Assembly (NCBI GenBank): GCA_900544675.1
Contig: UQVZ01000035.1
Coordinates: forward strand, 1 to 34,967
Length of the DNA stretch: 34,967 nt
Source of the DNA: an uncultured Bacteroides sp.
GTDB taxonomy: Bacteria > Bacteroidota > Bacteroidia > Bacteroidales > Bacteroidaceae
Reading direction: 5' to 3'
This document shows, piece after piece, positions 25,401-32,444 of the stretch; position 1 is the first letter of the stretch; every line of letters begins with the position of its first letter. The position numbers and the translations under genes are program-made. The notes under the pieces were generated by a model that did not search any database, had not been told where the DNA came from, and worked only from the letters and a program-made list of their open reading frames with translations.

Positions 25401-25991
25401 TTACAGCTTGCTCAGCTCTTGGTACAACCGCTGTACAGGAAGTCCCATCACATTGTAGAACGAACCGCGGATACCTGTTACGGCTACATATCCGATCCAC
25501 TCCTGCACGCCATACGCTCCTGCCTTGTCGAAAGGACGATAGTTGGTAACGTAATACCGGATTTCTTCTTCGCTCAGTTCGGCAAATGTGACCTCGGTCA
25601 CCGATGCAAATGTTTTCTGAAAAGCAGCCGTAGTGAGGCATACACCCGTAATGACCCGGTGCGTACGTCCGGACAACTTCTGCAACATCCGGCAGGCATC
25701 TTCCTCATTCTCCGGCTTGCCCAACACTTCGCCGTCAATATAAACTATCGTATCTGCCGTAATAATCAGTTCGTCGGGAGCCATATCCTTACGGTATGCG
25801 TCGGCTTTCTCCCGCGCGATATATACCGGAATCTCTTCCCCACCCAACGTCGCAGGATAGGTTTCGTCAATGCCCGGCAGCACCTTCACTTCGTAATCAA
25901 TGCCCAAGCCCGAAAGCAACTCTCTGCGCCGAGGCGAGTTGGAAGCGAGCTTCACCTTGTATTTCTTTAAATTCTCCAACATGATTTTCAC
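25401..25991 (-). CDS. maf: Maf-like nucleoside triphosphate pyrophosphatase (YhdE type)
   Basis: The 196-residue protein has Maf/HAM1 hallmarks: LASNSPRRRELL (residues 15-26), ITADTIV with catalytic Asp80, GKPENEEDA (91-99), TGVCL, and FDKAGAYGVQEWIG near the C-terminus. The family hydrolyses dTTP, UTP and related or modified nucleotides to monophosphates and pyrophosphate, as house-cleaning. It is the last gene of the nitroreductase-DUF2520-kdsC operon, 36 bases after kdsC. Met4 (25982) is an alternative start. The exact nucleotide preference is inferred. Confidence 0.9.
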   Translation of the reverse strand: MKIMLENLKKYKVKLASNSPRRRELLSGLGIDYEVKVLPGIDETYPATLGGEEIPVYIAREKADAYRKDMAPDELIITADTIVYIDGEVLGKPENEEDACRMLQKLSGRTHRVITGVCLTTAAFQKTFASVTEVTFAELSEEEIRYYVTNYRPFDKAGAYGVQEWIGYVAVTGIRGSFYNVMGLPVQRLYQELSKL

Positions 25992-26027
25992 CTTATATTA
26001 TTATATATACAAAACCGGTCGATAACA

Positions 26028-26546
26028 TCACCAGCCGAAAGCATCGGCATGCGACATCCATTTGCCTTGCGCACGAAGCACCTGCTCTATCACATCACGT
26101 CCGCATCCGTATCCTCCGTTGCGATGAGAGATATAGGTGCACACCGCCTTGATTTCGGGAGCGGCATCGGCAGGACAGCATGGCAAGCCTACCAAATGCA
26201 ACACATCGTAATCGGGGATATCATCGCCCATATACAATACTTCTTCCGGCTTCAGGTCGTATTTCGCTATCAGGTCGGCATATTCTTTCGTTTTGACCGC
26301 CGCTCCCATATAGATGTCCTTCACACCCAAGTTCTCATACCGCTTCCGAATAGCTTCCGAACGCCCTCCGGTGATTATCGCCACACGCAAACCGCACTTC
26401 ACGGCAAGTTGCAACGCATATCCGTCCTTGATGTTTACGGTGCGCATCGGGTCGCCTTCCTCACTCATCGGAATCGTTTCCGCGCTCAATACGCCGTCTA
26501 TATCAAACACCAATGCCCGTATCTTTGTCAAATCGTAATTTATCAT
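26028..26546 (-). CDS. kdsC: 3-deoxy-D-manno-octulosonate 8-phosphate phosphatase (KdsC-type HAD)
   Basis: The 172-residue HAD phosphatase of the KdsC/C0 subclass has motif I VFDIDGVL (nucleophile Asp15, Asp17), motif II ITGGRSEA (Thr59), a lysine in KTKEYA, and motif IV YMGDDIPDYD (Asp108, Asp109). KdsC removes the phosphate from KDO-8-P in the KDO branch of lipopolysaccharide core synthesis. Small stand-alone size and lack of a cap fit the tetrameric enzyme. Its start overlaps the DUF2520 gene's stop by ATGA. Confidence 0.88.
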   Translation of the reverse strand: MINYDLTKIRALVFDIDGVLSAETIPMSEEGDPMRTVNIKDGYALQLAVKCGLRVAIITGGRSEAIRKRYENLGVKDIYMGAAVKTKEYADLIAKYDLKPEEVLYMGDDIPDYDVLHLVGLPCCPADAAPEIKAVCTYISHRNGGYGCGRDVIEQVLRAQGKWMSHADAFGW

Positions 26547-27358
26547 TGTGAGTTTGTAAGTTTGTGAATATCCTTGCTTATCCGTTCGTACAACTCTGCC
26601 AGCTCAGGCTCGTCGGCAAGCATGTCCAGATGCCGCCCGATGACATTCTCGTCATAACGCTTTGCCGGACCCGTCTGCGCCTCAAGCGGAGACAACTCGT
26701 GTACCTTGCGTGCCGTTTCGTCTATCAGCGGAAGCATGACTTCGAAGGGCAAGCCGTGCGTTTCCAACAAATGATGCGCTATGGCATACATGTGATTGGT
26801 AAAGTTGCAGGCAAACACCGCCGCTATATGCAAGTAACGGCGTTGCTCGGAAGTAGCTTCGTACACCTGTCCTCCCAGCCGCTTGGCAAGTGACTTCAGC
26901 ATTTCGGTTTCCTCTTTCCCGCTCCCTTCGATAAAGAAAGGAACTGTAGAGAAATCCACCGCCCGGCTCTTGCTGAACGTCTGCATCGGATAGAGCACCC
27001 CGTAATGCACCGCATCGGCTTTCCATACATCCATCGGCATGCTTCCCGCCGTATGCACAAACAAAGCCTTCGGATTGCGCCGCACCAACGGAGGAATCAC
27101 TTCCGCCAAAGCTGAATCCTTAATAGAGACAATATACAGACCGGCATCTGCCGAGATGCATTCGAGGTCGGTCACATACGGACAAGCCAGCTTTTCTGCC
27201 AATGCCGAAGCCGAAGCTTCTGTACGGCTGAACACCTGTACCACCTGGTATCCAGCATCACGCAAAGCTACACCCAAATGGGTAGCTACGTTACCTGCTC
27301 CCACCAACACAACCCGCTCGACCGGCAAAGTTCTATTCGTCAATTCTTCATTCATCAC
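26543..27358 (-). CDS. Rossmann-like / DUF2520 domain protein
   Basis: The 271-residue protein has an NAD(P)-binding Rossmann start (VVLVGAGNVATHLGVALRDAGY, about residues 16-37) and a ProC/6PGDH-like N-domain with VSIKDSALAEV and VHTAGSMPMDVW. The helical DUF2520 C-domain (about 140-265) has YPMQTFSK, AAVFACNFTNHMYAIAHHLL and GPAKRYDENVIGRHLDML. It resembles ketopantoate or pyrroline-5-carboxylate reductase relatives but no reaction is known. The upstream bases (27359-27386) repeat AAT/GAA-rich words, so the exact start (first or second ATG) is uncertain. It is in an operon with kdsC. Confidence 0.82.
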   Translation of the reverse strand: MMNEELTNRTLPVERVVLVGAGNVATHLGVALRDAGYQVVQVFSRTEASASALAEKLACPYVTDLECISADAGLYIVSIKDSALAEVIPPLVRRNPKALFVHTAGSMPMDVWKADAVHYGVLYPMQTFSKSRAVDFSTVPFFIEGSGKEETEMLKSLAKRLGGQVYEATSEQRRYLHIAAVFACNFTNHMYAIAHHLLETHGLPFEVMLPLIDETARKVHELSPLEAQTGPAKRYDENVIGRHLDMLADEPELAELYERISKDIHKLTNSQ

Positions 27359-27386
27359 TCTTCATTCTTAATTCTTCATTCATCAT

Positions 27387-27719
27387 TCATCGGGACGACA
27401 ACCAATAAAGCAAAATGCCAATCAGCAGCAGTGCCACGGGCAGCAAATAGCCCGACATCTGACCCAAGAGCGAAACAACCAGCCCGATGTTCTGAATCAG
27501 CCAAATGCCCGCCAAGACTATCCCTACCGACTTGTCTGCCTTAAACCACAAAAAAATCACCGCCGCGTAAAGCAGCATCGTATCTTTCTGCATCACCCAA
27601 GGCAATCCGTGAGAGGCGAAACCTATCAGACGGTCTATCAGATAGAGAACACCCATCAGCGCAAGAAAGACAGCCGTAGCACGATAAGTGTCTTTATGAT
27701 TCGAAGCCTTCGCCGTCAT
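27387..27719 (-). CDS. Small integral membrane protein of unknown function
   Basis: The 110-residue protein has about four hydrophobic helices: around 16-37 (VFLALMGVLYLIDRLIGFA), 47-60 (TMLLYAAVIFLWF), 65-86 (VGIVLAGIWLIQNIGLVVSLLG) and 90-107 (YLLPVALLLIGILLYWL). The cytosolic ends are Lys/His-rich. The start overlaps the nitroreductase stop by ATGA, so translation is coupled. No family recognised. Confidence 0.7.
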   Translation of the reverse strand: MTAKASNHKDTYRATAVFLALMGVLYLIDRLIGFASHGLPWVMQKDTMLLYAAVIFLWFKADKSVGIVLAGIWLIQNIGLVVSLLGQMSGYLLPVALLLIGILLYWLSSR

Positions 27720-28252
27720 TGCCCTCCATATTTATTAAGGTGTATCTTCTCCCATGCCAACTTGCTTTCGTCAAAAGGCTTGCGCTCCATACCCTTGTGC
27801 CCCACCGCAATGATGGACAGCACCTGAAGCTGCAAAGGAATATCCAATACACCGTGTACAAACTCGTCGGCAGGCATGCCTGTAGCCGTATACCGTTCGC
27901 GCACCTGAATCCAACAACTGCCCAAGCCCAGGTCTTCCGCCTGAAGCTGTATCATAATGGAAGCCACCGAAGCGTCTTCAATCCATACATCACTTGCCAA
28001 CGGGTCGCCCAGCACCACAATGCCCAGCGCGGCATCTTTCAGAAAGTCCGCGCCCGACTCCTTACACTTGGAGAGCAAGGCAAGTGTAGCTTTATCGTCC
28101 ACCACCACAAATTGCCAGCTATTGCTACGCTTCGAAGTGGGCGACATCAGTGCCGCTTTCAGCAGTGTCACCACCTCGTCCTGCGTCAGTTCCTCACCGG
28201 TAAACTTGCGCATGCTGCGCCGTTTCTTTATCAGTTCACTGAAGTTTTCCAT
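27716..28252 (-). CDS. Nitroreductase-family FMN flavoprotein
   Basis: The 178-residue protein has the nitroreductase fold. The N-terminal KKRRSMRKFTGEEL carries the FMN phosphate-binding RRS-R motif, followed by AALMSPTSKRSNSWQFVVVDD, VASIMIQLQAEDLGLGSCWIQ, and a C-terminal VLSIIAVGHKG. The family reduces nitro compounds, quinones or flavins with NAD(P)H. It is the first gene of a five-gene operon ending in maf, with its own promoter. The physiological substrate is unknown. Confidence 0.88.
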   Translation of the reverse strand: MENFSELIKKRRSMRKFTGEELTQDEVVTLLKAALMSPTSKRSNSWQFVVVDDKATLALLSKCKESGADFLKDAALGIVVLGDPLASDVWIEDASVASIMIQLQAEDLGLGSCWIQVRERYTATGMPADEFVHGVLDIPLQLQVLSIIAVGHKGMERKPFDESKLAWEKIHLNKYGGQ

Positions 28253-28276
28253 AAACTAATTTTCTTTAACCGAGGA

Positions 28277-28308
28277 CAAAGATACTCGTAAAAACCGGAA
28301 AGCTCAAA
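28277..28308 (-). promoter_or_regulatory. Promoter of the nitroreductase-maf operon
   Basis: The minus strand reads TTTG-N20-TATCTTTG (-33 at 28305-28308, -7 at 28277-28284), a full consensus match. The start site would be about 20 bases upstream of the ATG at 28252. Confidence 0.78.
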
Positions 28309-28504
28309 TAAAATGCCTTTGAACTTATACAACTTTTATCATCAATGGAAAGGATGCGGTCTATATCGGGGAGCAGATGTTGAACAATGGCTGAAAAATC
28401 GAATCAGATGACACGTGAACTCCAGCGATGGATAAACAAGCTGATAAAAGAAACACTGAAGGACATATCCCGTCACGCCGAAAATATATGACAAACATCG
28501 CCGA

Positions 28505-28693
28505 TTTCTATTATGAAGCGGCGATTCGGGGGCAAATTTACAAAAAAGAACTGAATCAAAGCAGTTTACGTAGAGATATTTTATACGAAAAGTTTAATTA
28601 CATCAATATTTGTTTGACAAAAGACGAATCAAATTCATTTTATTAGGCTAATTATCAGTCTGTTTATTGAGCGTCGCCGCTTCATAATAGAAA
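28505..28693. repeat. Perfect 20-bp inverted repeat bounding a 149-bp segment (candidate invertible promoter)
   Basis: TTTCTATTATGAAGCGGCGA occurs at 28505-28524 and as its exact reverse complement at 28674-28693. The enclosed 149 bp is A/T-rich and holds no credible gene. The layout (long perfect arms, short spacer, non-coding, upstream of a UpxY-like gene) matches phase-variable promoter switches of Bacteroides polysaccharide loci. No recombinase gene lies in the window and the arms do not contain the B. fragilis Mpi core. Arms are seen directly; inversion is inferred. Confidence 0.75.
28533..28540 (-). promoter_or_regulatory. -7 box inside the inverted repeat, pointing away from the polysaccharide locus
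   Basis: The minus strand reads TAAATTTG, the only exact TAnnTTTG match within the bounded segment. A TTTG lies 16 bases upstream of it (28557-28560), shorter than the usual 19-21. It would start transcription at the left arm, leftwards. After inversion it would read rightwards toward the UpxY-like gene. Confidence 0.5.
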
Positions 28694-29317
28694 ACTTAGT
28701 AAAAGCGATTATTCAAAAACAAGTTAAGTAGTTGTATTTTAAATACTTCGTGGTATGGAAACAGTTTTTATAAAGCATACAATGCTTTCTGCATCTTGCC
28801 ACATAACAACGACAGACCATTGCTGCTGAGATTCGTCCAGAATACTGCCGTTACACCTGAGAAAAGGTACTTTTATAACTTTCATGCGATTGTCATGAAG
28901 GGAACATGAGGTATATCGTTTTTTAGCTAGTTAACAAGGCTTTTTTGAAACGCAGATTATTTTTTCACCACAAGATTACACAGACTTTAATTAAACGAAA
29001 AATTAAGAATAAAGAATGAAGAATCTGTGCTTTAAATGTATTGAACGCAGAGACGCTAAGACGCAAAGTTTTTTCTTTTTAGGAGTTAAGTAGTTAAGAA
29101 GTTAAGGAGTTAAGCCAATAGTTCTATTAATGTATTCAGAACCCAGTCAACTAGTTACCTAGTCAACTCGTCAACTAAAACAAAAACCTCGTCAACTCGT
29201 CACCTGATACCTTGTCAACTATAATACTTTAACTTCTAACGAAACGTAGCGGAGTGATAACTTCTTTAACTTCTCTAACTCCTAAAAGAAATAACTCCTT
29301 TAAAAAAAGCCCCATCC
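28694..29317 (+). other. Long untranslated leader upstream of the UpxY-like gene, rich in repeats
   Basis: No credible gene is present. The first 200 bases look unique. From 28927 onward the region is a patchwork: GGCTTTTTTGAAACGCAGATT (28938-28958), an AATTAAGAATAAAGAATGAAGAA stretch (from about 29001), an AACGCAGAGACGCTAAGACG module (29044-29063), an 8-nt period GTTAAG tandem (29074-29123), GTCAAC tandems (29144-29220), and a segment (29227-29299) with an inverted copy at the right edge of the window. No further exact -7 box faces right. Confidence 0.6.
29074..29123. repeat. 8-nt period GTTAAG tandem repeat, inverted copy at 31057-31114
   Basis: Units are GTTAAG plus two variable bases (TA, AA, GA, CC). 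The reverse complement recurs at 31057-31114 and is 8 bases longer, because it has one extra unit. Flanks (TCTTTTTAGGA on one side, CCAATAGTT on the other) are shared, so both copies derive from one element. The two copies flank the UpxY-like gene. Confidence 0.75.
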
Positions 29318-30826
29318 ATGACCCCTGATAAACTTAACCATGTAGACTATTGCTGGTACATTGTACGTACCCGGCCTCGTCAGGAAAAGAAGTTCGTGGA
29401 GATTTTAGAGCAATACAAAACAAAATCCCAAAATATACTTGAGATTTATGCTCCTACGCATACTACCGTCAATATTTATCACGATGGGAGCAAGAAGCAA
29501 GCCCCTCTGTTTGCAGGAATTGTATTTGTACTCGCTACCCAAAAGTCATTGATGGATTTCATGAAAGAACACTCCCTGAACGGTGTTATACAATACGAAC
29601 GTAAAAAAGAAGAAGAGGGGAAAACACGTATGCGGATTATCCCCGAAGAGCAAATGCGCGCTTTCAAGGATTTCAACGAGAACTATGCCGATCAAGTAAT
29701 CATTCTAGAACGACCTTATTCCGACTATGCGTTCAATCCCCAAACTGGTGAATCCAACGAGATTGTACGTGTTATCGATGGTCCGCTAAAAGGTCGCGAA
29801 GGTTATATCGCCCGTTTCCGGAAAGACAAACGACTGGTATTTCAGATGCAAGGACTGGAGAAAAATAGTTTTCTTACTGTCTCTCTTCCCAATGTATGGA
29901 ACTTCCATGTCGTCCGCCTACACAATGCCGAAGGCGACCGTTTATCCATCGGTACAGAAAAAGGACGTGCAGTCGATTTACTTATCGGCATCCTGCAAGC
30001 CTGCAAGTATGGAGCACGCACCCTACTCATGCTTTACGAAATAATCAATAGTCTCACCATCAAGCCCTCACTGGTATCTCTCTGCCAAGAACTTTATAAA
30101 AAAGGAGATACCTCATTAAGCCTTCGCCTGGCACAAATAAGTAGCAGCGAGGCAGAACTTATCCTTAACCTCGTACGCTATGAGCATGACAATCCGGGAT
30201 ACATAAAACAGAACTGGCAGCAACTTGTTCTCCGTCCGTTCCTTACTCCGACATCTGGAATCGAAATAGAACCGGATAAGGACGAAGCAGAACTTCAACA
30301 TAATGATTTTACGGAAATCATCACCAAAGTCAATATTACAGAGGAGGTCTATTATCCCAGTAAAAAGACAGACGGGTCTACCACCACTACCTATTATACC
30401 CACATAGCTATCTTGGCGGATAGGGAAAAGAAAGAATACACTCTTTTTGCCAACTGGAACGATTTTCTTGGCGAATACTTCCTGACAACAGGAAAAGCCA
30501 ATGAAAAACTGGTAAATGGAACAACCCAAATACTTCATGAGGAGGGGAAAGTAAATGAGAAGAAAGAAAAACTCATCGAATCTTTCCGCAATTATGCCCC
30601 TACTCTATATAAGGTACTGACTGATGCTGATTCGCCGGTAAAAGTCATACCAGATTTCGTAGTTGGTAAAACAACTCTCCATGTAATGGCAATAACGACA
30701 ACAGATATCCATAACGGGAAAAAAGAATTGATACGTACAGCCACTGCTATCTGCCAAGAGATAAACACCACTACCCACCTGGCTATATGGCGAAGGTATC
30801 TCAGGACAGTATGGCTGCATCAATAA
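29318..30826 (+). CDS. UpxY/NusG-like transcription antitermination factor with long C-terminal extension
   Basis: The 502-residue protein opens with a NusG N-terminal domain (about 11-115: CWYIVRTRPRQEKKFVEILE, FAGIVFVLAT), then a KOW-like segment (about 148-178: IVRVIDGPLKGREGYIARFR). UpxY proteins, which let RNA polymerase read through the leader of their own polysaccharide operon, usually stop near 170-180 residues. Here some 300 further residues follow: a helical block (about 215-300) and a mixed block (330-502) with YYTHIAILADREKKEYTLFA and a helical end. I do not recognise the extension. It is the first gene after a candidate promoter switch and precedes an export gene. NusG-like assignment is firm; the operon-specific role is inferred. 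Confidence 0.75.
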   Translation: MTPDKLNHVDYCWYIVRTRPRQEKKFVEILEQYKTKSQNILEIYAPTHTTVNIYHDGSKKQAPLFAGIVFVLATQKSLMDFMKEHSLNGVIQYERKKEEEGKTRMRIIPEEQMRAFKDFNENYADQVIILERPYSDYAFNPQTGESNEIVRVIDGPLKGREGYIARFRKDKRLVFQMQGLEKNSFLTVSLPNVWNFHVVRLHNAEGDRLSIGTEKGRAVDLLIGILQACKYGARTLLMLYEIINSLTIKPSLVSLCQELYKKGDTSLSLRLAQISSSEAELILNLVRYEHDNPGYIKQNWQQLVLRPFLTPTSGIEIEPDKDEAELQHNDFTEIITKVNITEEVYYPSKKTDGSTTTTYYTHIAILADREKKEYTLFANWNDFLGEYFLTTGKANEKLVNGTTQILHEEGKVNEKKEKLIESFRNYAPTLYKVLTDADSPVKVIPDFVVGKTTLHVMAITTTDIHNGKKELIRTATAICQEINTTTHLAIWRRYLRTVWLHQ

Positions 30827-31159
30827 TTTGTTTTTTAGAAAGTTGACAAAGCTTTTGTTTCTAGGTGACTAGTTGACTAGGCTTTTAGATAGTTGACAAG
30901 GTATCAGTTGACAAGTTGACAAGGCTTTTTTGAAACGCAGATTTTAATTAATTGAAGAATAAAGAATCAAACTCTGTGCCTCTGTGTCTCTGTGTTTTTT
31001 TCTAGGTAACTAGTTGACCAGGTACTAGGGGACTAAGTTTTGAATACCATTAGCAAAACTATTGGCTTAACTTCTTAACTACTTAACTTCTTAACTACTT
31101 AACTCCTAAAAAGACAACTTCTTTAACTCCCTAAGAAATAACTCCTTAATAAAATAAAT
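30827..31159. repeat. Intergenic repeat block between the UpxY-like gene and the 353-residue gene
   Basis: No gene is seen. The block holds GTTGAC tandems (30841-30922), the module 30923-30997 (GGCTTTTTTGAAACGCAG to CTCTGTGTTT) with an inverted copy at 32295-32383, CTAGGTAACTAGTTGAC (31003-31019), which is an inverted copy of part of 29144-29161, and the GTTAAG tandem (31057-31114). A final stretch (31112-31150) is a direct copy of 29262-29300 just before each start codon. Confidence 0.75.
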
Positions 31160-32221
31160 ATGCCTCCACTTAACGACTTCACATCCGAATGGCAGAAACG
31201 ACACCATTTTCTTATGAACTTGGAAAACGACGCACCTTTCTATCATGAGGTTTACATACACCTGCAGGATATAGCACGAAAACATGCCGGACATCAAGAT
31301 GACGCATGCCTTTTCCACATCCTGATGTACATCGAAAATTCTGTATCTATCGGTATCGATGCTTGTTACGAACGTATGTACCGTAGTTTGGGAGATATAG
31401 TTTTTTATTGGTGCAGGCAGATGGACATGGATGCCCAAGGCACTTCCCTTATACAACATCTTGTGTCGGACGCTATTGCCGATGCTCCGGCAAGCAGCCT
31501 CCAGCAATGGCTGAAAGAAAGTATCCTTTCGTGCACATTCAACCGCTTGAAAGAAGTAGCGCTTTTCTTTGCCCGACAAGACACGACCTTTTCTTTGATT
31601 TATCCCGACCTGCAATTCAGAGAGAAAGTCTACCTTGAGCTTACGGGTCAAGACGAAAAGAGCGCTTGGAACATGCTTTGGTCAGACATCGCTTTCAACT
31701 GGCACGACAAGCAGGGAGTTACTTTGCTACAGAAAATAGCAGAACGGTTTGAGATAAAAAGCAACGATACAAATGTGCCTCGTTATCTTCACTCCCTTCA
31801 TTCGGAACGGCTGGACGCTTATCTACCCATCGCTTCCTCAACAAACGGAGTGCTAACCTTAATGGACAAAAACAACCGGGTATTCGAAAACGTCGTATGT
31901 ACTCCTCCACTTCCTGCAAACGGCAAACAGCCATGCTTCATCGGGCAATTGGTGACCTACCTCGACACAACTTACCAGAATGGTCCGGGTCTGTGGGTTG
32001 ATAAAGAAGCGTACGGCCGTTGGAATGGTACCCTTTTGTGGAACAATATCGAAGAAAACGAAAAAGAGAAAGCCAAAAGAACATTTTTCATCACTCCTTT
32101 TGGCAAAAGAATCAGTCGCTATGATGACCTGTACACGTGCCACAACGAAACAGACGGAACCTATCCGGACGAACCCAACCTGTTTAATTTTCTGGAATGG
32201 CTGACACCCGTATCCAGATGA
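31160..32221 (+). CDS. Unrecognised 353-residue protein in the polysaccharide locus
   Basis: This is a soluble protein with no signal peptide or transmembrane helix. The N-terminal ~170 residues are helical (FHILMYIENSVSIGIDACYERMY, SDAIADAPASSLQQWLKESIL). The C-terminal ~150 residues are mixed, with aromatic-rich stretches (GPGLWVDKEAYGRWNGTLLWNN, RYDDLYTCHNETDGTY). UpxZ proteins, the inhibitors encoded next to UpxY, would be expected in this position, but those are about 160 residues. Only a vague resemblance (PASSLQQWLKESIL) can be seen, so I do not call it UpxZ. It is bounded by long inverted repeats (30923-30997 / 32295-32383). Confidence 0.6.
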   Translation: MPPLNDFTSEWQKRHHFLMNLENDAPFYHEVYIHLQDIARKHAGHQDDACLFHILMYIENSVSIGIDACYERMYRSLGDIVFYWCRQMDMDAQGTSLIQHLVSDAIADAPASSLQQWLKESILSCTFNRLKEVALFFARQDTTFSLIYPDLQFREKVYLELTGQDEKSAWNMLWSDIAFNWHDKQGVTLLQKIAERFEIKSNDTNVPRYLHSLHSERLDAYLPIASSTNGVLTLMDKNNRVFENVVCTPPLPANGKQPCFIGQLVTYLDTTYQNGPGLWVDKEAYGRWNGTLLWNNIEENEKEKAKRTFFITPFGKRISRYDDLYTCHNETDGTYPDEPNLFNFLEWLTPVSR

Positions 32222-32294
32222 TGTGTGCCAACAATAAAAACTAAGTAAAAGCGTTATTTTGCAGATAACATATCTGCATACTCTATTACGAACC

Positions 32295-32402
32295 AAACAC
32301 AGAGACACAGAGGCACAGAGTTTGATTCTTTATTCTTCATTCTTAATTCTTCATTTAATTAAAATCTGCGTTTCAAAAAAGCCTAGTCAACTAGTCACCT
32401 CA
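32295..32402. repeat. Inverted copy of the 30.9-kb repeat module
   Basis: The reverse complement of 32295-32383 matches 30923-30997 nearly base for base, except for a 14-base insertion made of one more GAAGAATTAAGAAT unit. The adjoining 32384-32400 is the inverse of AGGTGACTAGTTGACTA at 30863-30879. No gene is present in 32222-32444; the upstream part (32222-32290) looks unique. Confidence 0.8.
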
Positions 32403-32444
32403 AAAACTAACGAACTCAAAAACTTAAAAACTAAAAAATAACCA

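Noticed and set aside
28605..28612. A rightward -7-like box (AATATTTG) within the inverted-repeat segment.
   Set aside because: The first base deviates from TAnnTTTG and no TTTG lies at the -33 distance, so it is weaker than the leftward box.
28428..28646. A 72-codon plus-strand open frame crossing the left arm of the inverted repeat.
   Set aside because: It crosses the repeat arm and most of the bounded segment, has no recognisable motif, and has the A/T-rich composition of non-coding DNA here. It would be disrupted by inversion.
28874..29317. CRISPR array in the repeat-rich leader.
   Set aside because: Repeat units are short (8 nt) and contiguous, without spacers of constant length, and no cas gene is present.
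31160..32221. Assignment of the 353-residue protein as UpxZ.
   Set aside because: The position fits but the length is double, and the resemblance is limited to a short helical stretch.
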